Positions 24,312 to 32,707 of a stretch of 64,000 bases of DNA are shown one piece after another (position 1 is the first letter of the stretch; each line of letters begins with the position of its first letter). Under the pieces are notes generated by a model. The model was not told the origin of the DNA, searched no databases, and saw nothing but the letters and a program-made list of their open reading frames with translations. A program made the position numbers and the translations under genes. The stretch comes from Bacteroidales bacterium (lineage in GTDB: Bacteria; Bacteroidota; Bacteroidia; Bacteroidales; UBA932), in assembly GCA_022647615.1 (NCBI GenBank), contig JALCKZ010000001.1:1352178-1416177 (forward strand), read 5' to 3'.

Positions 24312-25697
24312 CTAAGCCATCTCTTTAATCATTAAACTAATACCCTTGTCCACAATCTCCTGGACATTTATTTTAGAAGGGCAGACATATTCGCAAAGCG
24401 CAAGGTCTTCTCCTATAACTTCATAAATTCCAAGCTGTTCCATCTTGTCAATGTCTTCCGCAAGAATTGCCTTAAGAAGATAAACAGGATAGATATCCAT
24501 CGGAACAACCTTCTCATACAGGCCGGTGACCACAAATGGTCTTACTCCGCCGTTAAGATTTGTATCCGGATTATATTTCTTATTAGGAGTCAGGAAAGAA
24601 AGATAGGTCCTGGAGAAGCTGAACTTCTTAGGTCTGAAAATTTTGGCCCATCCGAACATCTCTCTGTAATTGCCTTCAGATATGAGGGTTATCTGATCAT
24701 CATAAAAACCAAGATAACCGTCGGGACCTACATTTTCACCATCCAGAACGTTGCCGCTTATATATCTGATACCCACTTCTGCTCCGCAAATCTTCTCCTC
24801 TTTTTTACTCCCGATAGCATCACTTATTGTGTGCATTGATATGCCGGGGATGCATTTAACATAAGCGGGATTCTCAACGCGGGTGCCCGCAATTGCAACA
24901 AGACGGGATAGATCATAAATGCCTGTTTTGAAGAACTTTCCAATTGCTGCAAGCTGCACAGGCTTGATGGTCCAAACAATCTCCCCTTTGCCGATAGGGC
25001 AAAGATGATGAATTTGAACACCTACGTTGCCTGCAGGATGAGGTCCCTCAAAACATGTCTTTTCTACTCCGTTTAATTTATAAAGCGGCGATGCTGCATA
25101 ATCCTTAGCATCAAGGTTTACGTAGATTTTGCCGTTTGTGAATTTTGCTAGCGCGTCAATGCCGGTCTGCATATTTTCAATCTCATCTTTCATTGTGAAA
25201 TTGATGTTTGCGGCAAGAGGCGCAGAATTGAAGGCGGAAATAACTATCGCCTTTGGCGTATCCTTAGGATTTGCTATGACGCCGTAAGGACGCTGAATAA
25301 TGGAAGCCCATAATCCGCTGTCCAGTAATTTTTTTGTAAGATCTTCCCTGCTTGCTTTTTCCACGTCTTTGACTGCCTCAAAATTGATGTAGTCAAAGGT
25401 ACTGTCGGGAGTAATTTCAACTGCCAGAAGTTTTCTCTTTTCTCCTCTGACAATAGCCTTTACTTTTCCGCTGCACGGGGCTGAGAAACCTATTTCCGGA
25501 CGGTACTTGTCTGTAAATACAAACTGTCCTGCCTTTACAGTATCTCCCTCTTTTACAAGGAGTTTGGGCATTACAAATTTAAAGTCAGTTGGTTTTACAG
25601 CTATCACATCCGGGATAATGGTCTTCCAGATCTTCTGCTGAGCCATTCCGTTTAATGGGATGTCCAGTCCTCTGTGAAGTCTTATATTATTTATCAT
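24312..25697 (-). CDS. nqrA: Na+-translocating NADH:quinone reductase subunit A
   Basis: The 461-residue peripheral subunit begins MINNIRLHRGLDIPLNG, the normal family start; a longer in-frame extension to 25766 would cross the promoter and is rejected. Landmarks are the lipoyl/biotinyl-like hammerhead region (VKEGDTVKAGQFVFTDKYRPEIGFSAPCSGKV) and the RnfC-like core. It is the first gene of nqrABCDEF and has the only clear promoter of the operon, at 25735-25767. Confidence 0.97.
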   Translation of the reverse strand: MINNIRLHRGLDIPLNGMAQQKIWKTIIPDVIAVKPTDFKFVMPKLLVKEGDTVKAGQFVFTDKYRPEIGFSAPCSGKVKAIVRGEKRKLLAVEITPDSTFDYINFEAVKDVEKASREDLTKKLLDSGLWASIIQRPYGVIANPKDTPKAIVISAFNSAPLAANINFTMKDEIENMQTGIDALAKFTNGKIYVNLDAKDYAASPLYKLNGVEKTCFEGPHPAGNVGVQIHHLCPIGKGEIVWTIKPVQLAAIGKFFKTGIYDLSRLVAIAGTRVENPAYVKCIPGISMHTISDAIGSKKEEKICGAEVGIRYISGNVLDGENVGPDGYLGFYDDQITLISEGNYREMFGWAKIFRPKKFSFSRTYLSFLTPNKKYNPDTNLNGGVRPFVVTGLYEKVVPMDIYPVYLLKAILAEDIDKMEQLGIYEVIGEDLALCEYVCPSKINVQEIVDKGISLMIKEMA

Positions 25698-25734
25698 ATA
25701 GTGATAGATTTTTTGCTTAAATTTTAAAGCGGCG

Positions 25735-25767
25735 CAAATATACATAACAAACGTAAGAAAACCCAAA
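25735..25767 (-). promoter_or_regulatory. Promoter of nqrABCDEF
   Basis: On the minus strand TTTG (25767-25764) is followed after 21 bases by TATATTTG (25742-25735), a good Bacteroidota promoter. The nqrA ATG is about 38 bases downstream. Confidence 0.75.
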
Positions 25768-25774
25768 ATATCAC

Positions 25775-25782
25775 TACATTTG
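25775..25782 (+). promoter_or_regulatory. -7 box of helicase gene, possibly leaderless mRNA
   Basis: TACATTTG ends only seven bases before the ATG at 25790. With the usual start site 5-8 bases past the -7 box, the transcript would begin at or next to the start codon. Confidence 0.5.
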
Positions 25783-25789
25783 CAGGACT

Positions 25790-28255
25790 ATGGAAAGTGA
25801 AGGGAATTTAATTTTTGAAGGTCTAAACGAGCCTCAAAAAGAGGCAGTTAACCATATAGAGGGGCCGTCCCTGATAATAGCCGGGGCGGGCAGCGGAAAA
25901 ACGAGGGTTCTTACTTGCAAGGTTGCCAATATTTTAGCAAAGGGGTACGATCCTTCTTGCGTATTGGCTCTTACGTTTACAAATAAGGCCGCAAAGGAGA
26001 TGAAAGAGAGGATAGGCACGCTTGTGGGCAGGCGCGCCGCGTATAGAGTTTGGATGGGAACATTTCACTCTATATTTTTGAGGTTCCTGCGGCAATATGC
26101 TGAGCTGCTGAATTTTCCCCCGGGTTTCACAATTTACGACAAGGATGACAGCCGGTCTCTTGTAAAGAGGTGCATAAAAGAACTTCAGCTGGATGACTCT
26201 TCTTACAAACCTGCGGAGATAAGCAGCAGAATATCAAAGGCCAAGAATGATTTTATTACTCCCGACAGTTATGTCGCAAATGTACAGATGATGGAGGCGG
26301 ACAGGCGTGCGCATAAGGCCAGATTCTGTGAGGTTTACCAGCTTTATCAGAAGCGGTGCGTTGAACAGGGGGCGATGGATTTTGACGATATTCTTCTTAA
26401 TACATACAGGCTGCTGAGCAATTTTCCCGATGCATTCAGCCAAATAAAGGCAATGTTCAGATTCATCTTAGTAGATGAGTATCAGGATACTAACTTTATC
26501 CAGTATCTGATATTAAGGGGACTTGCGCAAGATCATCATAACATCACAGTTGTTGGAGATGATTCTCAAAGCATCTACGCTTTCAGAGGGGCAAGGATTG
26601 AGAATATTTTAAACTTCAGAAAGGATTATCCGGAATCAAAAATTTACAGGCTGGAGCAGAATTACCGCTCTTCCCAGACAATTGTAAATGCGGCTAATTC
26701 GCTGATTAGCAAGAATAAAAATCAGCTCTCCAAGAAATGTTTCTCAGAGAAAGATATGGGGGAGAAGATAGAAATCATACAAGCATATACGGAACAGGAG
26801 GAGGCTTTGCTTGTTGCCTCTTCCATAGCGGAACAGATGTATAAGTCCAAAGAGAAGTATGATGCGTTTGCAGTTCTGTACAGGACTAATGCTCAGAGCC
26901 GTGCAATAGAGGAGGCGCTGCGCAAGAAGAACATGCCTTATAAAATTTTTGCCGGTCACTCTTTTTATGAGCGTGCGGAAATTAAAAATATGATAGCATA
27001 TCTCCGCCTTATTGAGAATCCTCTTGATGATGAGGCGTTTAAGAGAGTAATAAATTTTCCGGCAAGAGGCATTGGCGCAACTACCTTGGAAAAACTTATT
27101 GGAGCTGCAACTCTAAAGCACACATGCATTTGCAATGTTGTAAAAGAACTTACTCCGGATGAAATCAATTTGCGTCCCGCTGTGCTGGGGAAGATAAGAG
27201 ACTTTGTGGCAGGCATAGATAAGCTGCGGGAAGGACTTGATACTCGCGATGCTTATGAAATTGCCGTTCAGCTGAATACGATGTTTGGAATAACCGCGGA
27301 GATGAAAAAAGATTTATCTCTTGACGGGCAGAGCAGGCTGGAAAATGTTGAGGAGTTCTTTAATAGTATCAAAGAGTTTGTTGATGAGGGAGCTGCTGAG
27401 TATGTGGAACTTGAAGGGGCTGATAATGAGGGTGCCGACGGTGCAGGCAATTTGGCAGATGGCGGACAGGAGCCTGATGTACCGCTGATTACGCTTGATT
27501 TATATCTGCAGAATATTGCATTGATTAGTGATTCTGATTCTCCTGTGTCGGGCTCGGGTGAGATAAAACCGGCAGGAAACGGCGAAGAAAAAAATGAGAA
27601 TAAAATTTCTCTGATGACCGTTCACGCTGCAAAAGGACTTGAGTTTCCTTACGTGTATGTAGTTGGAATGGAGGAGAATCTTTTCCCCAGCGGAGGAGCT
27701 TACGGAGCTTCTGAAAAAGATATTGAGGAGGAGCGCAGGCTGTTTTATGTGGCTATAACCAGGGCCAAGGAGGGAGTGAAATTATCATACGCGCGTTCCA
27801 GAATGAAGTATGGAGAGTACGTTAACAATTTGCCAAGTAGATTCCTTAAAGAGATTGATAAACAATATCTTAAGAACCCAATTGAAGGCGCGGGCGCTGC
27901 ATCTGATGGGGCCTCATTTTTAAATTTCGGGCAGCGTTTTGTTAAGCCAAATAATCAGAGATCCAACATTGAAGTTAAGCAGCCTGAGCAGAAGAGAGAT
28001 AGTCTGGCCGGCGGCGGGCGCTCATATAGCCGGACATTTACTCCTGCATCTGAGATGCGTCCAAAAGATCCCAATTTTATTCCCGATTCGCCTCTTAAGA
28101 TGAAAGAGGGACAGAGGGTGGAGCATGAGCGTTTTGGTTTTGGCACAATTTTATCACTCTTCGGTGACTCTATAGACAGGAAGGCAATTGTGGATTTTGA
28201 CCATGGAGGGAGAAAAACCTTGCTTCTTAAGTTTGCAAAGATGAAAATTGTTTAA
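25790..28255 (+). CDS. pcrA: UvrD/PcrA-type superfamily 1 DNA helicase
   Basis: The 821-residue 3'-5' helicase acts in repair and in clearing proteins from DNA. Walker A is GAGSGKTRVL (about 32-41), motif II is LVDEYQDTN, motif III VVGDDSQSIYAFRGA, and the C-terminal motifs SLMTVHAAKGLEFPYVYVVG and VAITRAKEGV are present. The end (GQRVEHERFGFGTILSL) is the Tudor-like RNA polymerase-binding domain of PcrA. A low-complexity acidic and Gly-rich insert lies at about 535-600. uvrA and uvrB lie 20-28 kb away in the same window. A nonamer copy lies at 26260-26268. Confidence 0.95.
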   Translation: MESEGNLIFEGLNEPQKEAVNHIEGPSLIIAGAGSGKTRVLTCKVANILAKGYDPSCVLALTFTNKAAKEMKERIGTLVGRRAAYRVWMGTFHSIFLRFLRQYAELLNFPPGFTIYDKDDSRSLVKRCIKELQLDDSSYKPAEISSRISKAKNDFITPDSYVANVQMMEADRRAHKARFCEVYQLYQKRCVEQGAMDFDDILLNTYRLLSNFPDAFSQIKAMFRFILVDEYQDTNFIQYLILRGLAQDHHNITVVGDDSQSIYAFRGARIENILNFRKDYPESKIYRLEQNYRSSQTIVNAANSLISKNKNQLSKKCFSEKDMGEKIEIIQAYTEQEEALLVASSIAEQMYKSKEKYDAFAVLYRTNAQSRAIEEALRKKNMPYKIFAGHSFYERAEIKNMIAYLRLIENPLDDEAFKRVINFPARGIGATTLEKLIGAATLKHTCICNVVKELTPDEINLRPAVLGKIRDFVAGIDKLREGLDTRDAYEIAVQLNTMFGITAEMKKDLSLDGQSRLENVEEFFNSIKEFVDEGAAEYVELEGADNEGADGAGNLADGGQEPDVPLITLDLYLQNIALISDSDSPVSGSGEIKPAGNGEEKNENKISLMTVHAAKGLEFPYVYVVGMEENLFPSGGAYGASEKDIEEERRLFYVAITRAKEGVKLSYARSRMKYGEYVNNLPSRFLKEIDKQYLKNPIEGAGAASDGASFLNFGQRFVKPNNQRSNIEVKQPEQKRDSLAGGGRSYSRTFTPASEMRPKDPNFIPDSPLKMKEGQRVEHERFGFGTILSLFGDSIDRKAIVDFDHGGRKTLLLKFAKMKIV

Positions 28256-28268
28256 TTTTTGCAAATTG

Positions 28269-28283
28269 TGGCACGGAGTTTGT
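28269..28283 (+). promoter_or_regulatory. Sigma-54-like promoter
   Basis: TGGCACGGAGTTTGT matches the -24/-12 consensus TGGCACN5TTGC except for T instead of C in the last position (GG-N10-GT). It lies 14 bases after the helicase stop and points at a stem-loop-rich gap. Transcription would begin near 28295. Confidence 0.5.
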
Positions 28284-28294
28284 AATATGAAAAG

Positions 28295-28392
28295 AAGTTT
28301 TTCATAGTTTAAGTTTAGGTTAAGTAACGAGACCGTCTAGGGTCTCGCGAAAATTAAAAGGTCGGAAGCCGCCAGGTTCTCCGGCCTTTTCT
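28295..28392 (+). ncRNA. Candidate small RNA with two hairpins
   Basis: No reading frame of note is present. Downstream of a sigma-54-like site the sequence has a perfect 7-base-pair hairpin (CGAGACC/GGTCTCG, 28328-28347) and then a terminator-like hairpin (28356-28390). The size would be about 98 bases. An alternative reading is that these are just two hairpins at the end of the helicase mRNA. No known RNA family is recognised. Confidence 0.4.
28356..28390 (+). terminator. Intrinsic terminator after helicase/small RNA
   Basis: AAAAGGTCGG pairs with CCGGCCTTTT around a 15-base loop, followed by T-rich sequence. It probably ends the helicase transcript, the candidate small RNA, or both. Confidence 0.75.
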
Positions 28393-28452
28393 TCAATTTT
28401 ACCATCTTGTAAAAATATTTTTGTCCCGACAGGGTACATTATACGCTTTGGC

Positions 28453-28483
28453 TTGGATTCCCGCAGCTCTCAATTTATATTTG
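28453..28483 (+). promoter_or_regulatory. Promoter of DUF4493 lipoprotein gene
   Basis: TTGG (28453-28456), 19 bases, then TATATTTG (28476-28483) is a near-consensus Bacteroidota promoter. The chosen ATG at 28560 leaves a leader of about 70 bases. Confidence 0.55.
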
Positions 28484-28559
28484 CATATACCTCCGCAGGG
28501 TGATATGGTATTTCTTAAAAATATTGTATATGAGAGAATTGTGTTGGAAAGGCGGATGC

Positions 28560-29735
28560 ATGAGGAATTTATGCTGTGCCATTTTTATTGTTGGTCTTTT
28601 AATGAGCGGCTGTACGCCGTATATATCTGAAGAGAGCGAGACCGGCCGGGAAGAAACTGTCGGGAGCTCAAAAATTACATTTAGAATTGACGGGGATTCT
28701 TACAAAAAAGCTGTGCAGATAACTGAAGAGTCTGCAGGCGCTAATGCTTTGATTTCCAAGAATGTCAATTCATTATCCGGATTGCCCGGAGTGCTGGATA
28801 CAAATAATTACATACTTAAGGTTATAAACAGTTCCGGCAAGGAAATTTATTCCGGAGCGTATGCATCACGTCCGGAAGTCTTAAACGTTACAGCCGGAAC
28901 TTACACTGTAAGAGTGCTTTCCAGAGAGTTCAAAGAACCGGAGCAGGACTTTCCTCTCTTTGGGGATGAGCAGACTGTGAAAGTAAAAAAGGACAGCACG
29001 GCTAGAGTTGCACTTATATCTTCACAGCTGACCGGCGGAATTAAGCTGGCATATACTTCAAACTTTACAAGATATTTTAAAGGAACCGGCGTCTATATGA
29101 AAAAGGATTCAGCCGTTGCAAAATGTTTTTATTACTCGCCGCATTATGTTTTTTTCTATCCCGGAGATGTCTCCGTCATCTATAAAAACAAGGACGGTGA
29201 CCCGTCATACACTCCTGACGATATCAAAACTTATGTTGATACTGTATTGCTAACCAGAAAGTTAAAGGCTGGTGACATGGTGACAATAAAACTGGATTAT
29301 GTGCTTTCAAAAGTAACAGGTGAAGGAATAAAAATTTTAGTTGATACTACAAGAAATTGGGTAAGCGAATACTTTAATTTAGGCAGCATTGCTCCGTATG
29401 GAAGCAATTCCATATTTGAGGCGGGCAAGGCAATCGGGGACACAATGACAGTGTTCGGCTACATAGTAGGAGGAGACTTAACTTCCTCATCTGTAAAGAG
29501 AAAAGCTCCATTTACATCAAAGACTCATTTTGCAATTGCCACTAATTCATGGCAGTCTCTTAGAGAAAAATGCATGGGTGTTGAATTGTCAGCTTCCAGC
29601 AAATTCCGCGGTGAACTAAATCTTGTAGATAATCCATGGCTGCTTGGGAAACCTGTAATTGTAAGGGGCACAATTGTGGACTCTTATATGGGCTATCCGG
29701 GAATGAAAAGCTTAAAGTTTTATAAATTACTATAG
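28560..29735 (+). CDS. DUF4493 domain lipoprotein
   Basis: The 391-residue protein starts MRNLCCAIFIVGLLMSGCTPY, a lipoprotein signal with Cys18 in the lipobox MSGC. The family match to DUF4493 rests on ILKVINSSGKEIYSG, ASRPEVLNVTAGTYTVRVLS and FPLFGDEQTVKVKKD. DUF4493 proteins are Bacteroidota surface proteins of unknown role. The C-terminal third (DTMTVFGYIVGGD, KAPFTSKTHFAIA, GKPVIVRGTIVDSYMGYPGMKSLKFYKLL) resembles the OB-like DUF6359 part that often follows. The start at 28560 is preferred over upstream GTG 28500 because it gives a proper signal peptide. A nonamer lies at 28657-28665. Confidence 0.82.
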   Translation: MRNLCCAIFIVGLLMSGCTPYISEESETGREETVGSSKITFRIDGDSYKKAVQITEESAGANALISKNVNSLSGLPGVLDTNNYILKVINSSGKEIYSGAYASRPEVLNVTAGTYTVRVLSREFKEPEQDFPLFGDEQTVKVKKDSTARVALISSQLTGGIKLAYTSNFTRYFKGTGVYMKKDSAVAKCFYYSPHYVFFYPGDVSVIYKNKDGDPSYTPDDIKTYVDTVLLTRKLKAGDMVTIKLDYVLSKVTGEGIKILVDTTRNWVSEYFNLGSIAPYGSNSIFEAGKAIGDTMTVFGYIVGGDLTSSSVKRKAPFTSKTHFAIATNSWQSLREKCMGVELSASSKFRGELNLVDNPWLLGKPVIVRGTIVDSYMGYPGMKSLKFYKLL

Positions 29736-29775
29736 CCTTTGTAAAATCTTGTTAATAAGGTAGAACTATTTGTAA

Positions 29776-30369
29776 TCAGAACCTGTATCCAACATTAAGG
29801 TTGAAGCAGTAATTGTTGAAATTATTAGATTTCAAGTCAGTAAATCCAATCTGTACGGCTGCTCCAACCAAGAAGTGGTAGACGTCAAAACATAATTCGG
29901 CGTTAACTCCAAAATCGTTACGTTTGAATTTGCTCTCCTTAAACAGATCCTTTGTCCCTGTGGAGTACTTAGCCTTACCATTTACGCCATAAGCATAGTA
30001 AGGACCTAATGCCAAATCAAGGCTAATATCCTTTGTTTTGGAGAGAGGGAAGCGGTACATCAAATTAACCGGGATTTCTATGTATGACAAGTGTAAATCT
30101 TGGTATCCGTATGTTTTGTATAGATAATCAGAGTGATTAACACCTTTTTCTGAAAAGAATACGGATGGCTGAATATATACTCCTTTTCCAATACTAATGT
30201 CTGCGGCTGCCCCGGCCCTCCATACTGTCCTGTGATTGAAACTCCAGTCGCCCCCTCGTGTAAATGTACTCATGTTAAGCCCGCCTTTTACTTCCCAATT
30301 TACCTTGGACTGTGCAAAGGAAAAAGATGCTGCCATCATCATAACTGATAGAAGAATAAGTTTTTTCAT
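29776..30369 (-). CDS. Outer-membrane beta-barrel protein (PorT-like/porin family)
   Basis: The 197-residue protein has a signal peptide (MKKLILLSVMMMAASFSFAQ) and alternating amphipathic strands, starting WEVKGGLNMSTF and ending with aromatic-terminated strand LNVGYRF. This is the small eight-stranded barrel class very common in Bacteroidota. The substrate or function is unknown. It is transcribed alone, with a TAAATTTG -7 box at 30387-30394. Confidence 0.85.
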   Translation of the reverse strand: MKKLILLSVMMMAASFSFAQSKVNWEVKGGLNMSTFTRGGDWSFNHRTVWRAGAAADISIGKGVYIQPSVFFSEKGVNHSDYLYKTYGYQDLHLSYIEIPVNLMYRFPLSKTKDISLDLALGPYYAYGVNGKAKYSTGTKDLFKESKFKRNDFGVNAELCFDVYHFLVGAAVQIGFTDLKSNNFNNYCFNLNVGYRF

Positions 30370-30386
30370 ATAACCACATTTTCTTG

Positions 30387-30394
30387 CAAATTTA
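30387..30394 (-). promoter_or_regulatory. -7 box of beta-barrel gene
   Basis: The minus strand reads TAAATTTG, 18 bases before the ATG at 30369. Confidence 0.5.
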
Positions 30395-30448
30395 TATTTA
30401 ATATTGAATAGTTGTAACTGATAACTTAATCTTTCTAAATAAATTAAC

Positions 30449-30456
30449 TAAATTTG
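30449..30456 (+). promoter_or_regulatory. -7 box of acyltransferase gene
   Basis: TAAATTTG matches the -7 consensus, 31 bases before the ATG at 30488. Confidence 0.5.
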
Positions 30457-30487
30457 TGGAATAAGAGAGGCAGATTTTATAAAGATT

Positions 30488-31075
30488 ATGGAAGAGAAAT
30501 TTTTTGCACATCCTTCTGCGATTATTGATGATAATTGCACAATTGGAGAGGGGACAAAAATATGGCACTTCTCTCATATTATGGAGGGGGCTGTCATTGG
30601 AAGACATTGTAATATCGGACAAAATGTTGTGATTTCACCGGGCGTTGTACTTGGAAACAATTGCAAGGTTCAGAACAATGTATCTGTCTATACAGGAGTT
30701 GTTTGCGGGGATGATGTATTTCTTGGCCCGTCATGTGTTTTTACAAATGTTATAAATCCCCGCAGCGCGGTAAATCGCAAAAGCGAGTATGCTCAGACTC
30801 AAATCGGGACCGGGGTCACGATAGGTGCCAATGCTACTATTGTATGCGGCCATGACATTGGAAATTACGCGTTTATAGGAGCGGGCGCAGTTGTTACCAA
30901 AGAGGTTCCGCCCTACGCTCTTGTAGTTGGAAACCCTGCAAAACAAATAGGGTGGATGAGCGAATACGGTTACAAGCTCATTTTTAAAAAGGATGAAACA
31001 GGCTCATTTACAGCTGTATGTAAAGGCAGCGGAGTGAAATATAAACTTTATAATAATACTGTTTATAAACTTTAA
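30488..31075 (+). CDS. Left-handed beta-helix (hexapeptide) acyltransferase
   Basis: The 195-residue enzyme is built from hexapeptide repeats (AIIDDNCTIGEGTKIWHFSH, AVIGRHCNIGQNVVI, VTIGANATIVCGHDIG), the LpxA/WbbJ fold that acylates sugars or amino sugars. The sequence ENDING GAVVTKEVPPYALVVGNPAKQIGW is the typical end of the helix. It is closest in style to the WbpD-type UDP-amino-sugar N-acetyltransferases of surface polysaccharide synthesis, but no other sugar gene is nearby. It converges with cstA, with two bases between stops. Confidence 0.88.
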   Translation: MEEKFFAHPSAIIDDNCTIGEGTKIWHFSHIMEGAVIGRHCNIGQNVVISPGVVLGNNCKVQNNVSVYTGVVCGDDVFLGPSCVFTNVINPRSAVNRKSEYAQTQIGTGVTIGANATIVCGHDIGNYAFIGAGAVVTKEVPPYALVVGNPAKQIGWMSEYGYKLIFKKDETGSFTAVCKGSGVKYKLYNNTVYKL

Positions 31076-31077
31076 TT

Positions 31078-32580
31078 TTATTTATTTTCGCAGCTTGCAG
31101 TTATATCATTTGCATGTTCTGCTACAAGTTTTGTGAGTTTATCGCTCTTTGCATAGAACAAGAATATTACCGTAACAACAAGAGTTGTAACAACAGCAAT
31201 TACGTAACCCAGGTTTGCAGCCATGTGAAATCCGCCGCGGTTTGATGGTGCCATCATAATATATGCTACGCAGATAAAAGTAAGAAACATTGCGGGCAAA
31301 GTCATTATCCAGTGGCATTTCTTTTCAGATGCAAGATAAGCTGCACAAGTCCAAAGAGTTATGGCTGCTAGCGTTTGATTGCTTATGCCAACCAGATTCC
31401 AGATTTGAGTAAATTCCATGTTGCTTACCAGGAATGCCAGGAAAAATATAGGGATGGCTATGTAGATTCTGTTTTTAATTTTTTTCTGTCCAATGCCAAA
31501 TGCATCTGCAATTACAATTCTCATGCTTCTGAAGGCAGTATCTCCGCTTGTAATTGGACATACTATAACTCCGATTATTGCAATTATTGCCCCGAATTTT
31601 CCAAGCCAGCTGTAACAAATTGTGTGGATTATTTTTGCCGGAGTCATTCCGCCTGCAAGCGCAACATTCAGTCCGTCAGCTCCGTTATAAAATGCTATGG
31701 CAGCTGTTGCCCAAATGCTTGCAACAATACCCTCTGTTATCATTGCGCCGTAGAAAACTTTTCTTCCGTATTTTTCATTCTCTATGCAACGTGCCATCAG
31801 GGGAGATTGTGTTCCGTGGAATCCGGAAATTGCTCCGCATGAGATGGTTATGAAAAGCATGGGAATAAGATATGCCGGTGAAGGTGTTTTAAAATTATGG
31901 AACGTTGCAGGTGTCAGCTCCATAAGTTTGCAATGTATTGCAGGGTTGGATGAAAAACCGTGATATATAATTGCGCCAAACAGCATGACAGCCATAAGTA
32001 TCAGCACTGCACCCATATAAGGATAAATCTTTCCGATAATCTTGCTGATTGGCAGCAGCGTTGCGCAGATGTAATATGCAAAAATTACAAAAAGCCAGAT
32101 TTTGATATTATTTGTATTTGTCAGGACATTAAGCAAATCCGCGGGACCGTTTACAAATGAAGAACCAACTGCCAGCAAAAGGAAGCAATTGAATACCACC
32201 ATTACCACACTTATTTTCTTGCCCAAATATCTTTTAGCCAGTCCGGGAAGCTGGCTGCCGTTATTTCTAACTGAAAGCATTCCGGAAACATAATCGTGAG
32301 CAGCTCCCATAAAGATACAACCTATTATTATCCATAAATAGGCAAGGGGTCCGTAAGCGGCTCCAAGAATTGCTCCGAATATTGGTCCAAGTCCGGCAAT
32401 ATTCAGAAATTGAATAATATAAACTCTTTTATAATCAAGTACCTCATAATCAACTCCGTCTGCCAATCTGTGGGCCGGGGTTATTCTTGCCGGATCCGCC
32501 CCGAACATTCTCTCCAAATATTTGCCGTAAGTGAAATATCCAATTATTAGAAGAACAATAGAAAGCAAAAAAGTTATCAT
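31078..32580 (-). CDS. CstA-family peptide/pyruvate transporter (carbon starvation protein)
   Basis: The 500-residue membrane protein has about 13-15 helices. The conserved region MGAAHDYVSGMLSVRNNG (about 90-107) and SGFHGTQSPLMARC (about 255-268) are CstA signatures. CstA proteins are now linked to peptide or pyruvate uptake during nutrient limitation. The protein is the short Bacteroidota form, lacking the E. coli C-terminal extension. It stands alone, with the terminator of the upstream acyl-CoA ligase between them. Confidence 0.92.
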   Translation of the reverse strand: MITFLLSIVLLIIGYFTYGKYLERMFGADPARITPAHRLADGVDYEVLDYKRVYIIQFLNIAGLGPIFGAILGAAYGPLAYLWIIIGCIFMGAAHDYVSGMLSVRNNGSQLPGLAKRYLGKKISVVMVVFNCFLLLAVGSSFVNGPADLLNVLTNTNNIKIWLFVIFAYYICATLLPISKIIGKIYPYMGAVLILMAVMLFGAIIYHGFSSNPAIHCKLMELTPATFHNFKTPSPAYLIPMLFITISCGAISGFHGTQSPLMARCIENEKYGRKVFYGAMITEGIVASIWATAAIAFYNGADGLNVALAGGMTPAKIIHTICYSWLGKFGAIIAIIGVIVCPITSGDTAFRSMRIVIADAFGIGQKKIKNRIYIAIPIFFLAFLVSNMEFTQIWNLVGISNQTLAAITLWTCAAYLASEKKCHWIMTLPAMFLTFICVAYIMMAPSNRGGFHMAANLGYVIAVVTTLVVTVIFLFYAKSDKLTKLVAEHANDITASCENK

Positions 32581-32616
32581 GATAGTACAGGTTTAATCAA
32601 ATTGTGATGCATTAAG

Positions 32617-32659
32617 AAAACCGCCATTGGTGATGCATCGGCACTCCTTTGGCGGTTTA
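32617..32659 (-). terminator. Terminator of acyl-CoA ligase operon
   Basis: AAAACCGCC and GGCGGTTT flank a 25-base loop that itself contains GATGCATC. On the minus strand it lies about 50 bases past the ligase stop codon at 32708. Confidence 0.7.
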
Positions 32660-32707
32660 AAGTTACAGAAAAAATGTTTTTGTTGAATTTTTTATTCCCG
32701 ACAGGAG

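Noticed and set aside
19743..25697. RNF complex instead of NQR
   Set aside because: The presence of NqrA- and NqrF-type subunits, gene order A to F and the NqrC SGAT motif identify NQR; RnfB-type ferredoxin is absent.
24312..25766. Longer NqrA beginning at 25766
   Set aside because: The extra residues are unlike the family and the frame would cross the nqr promoter; the start MINNIRLHRGLD at 25697 is canonical.
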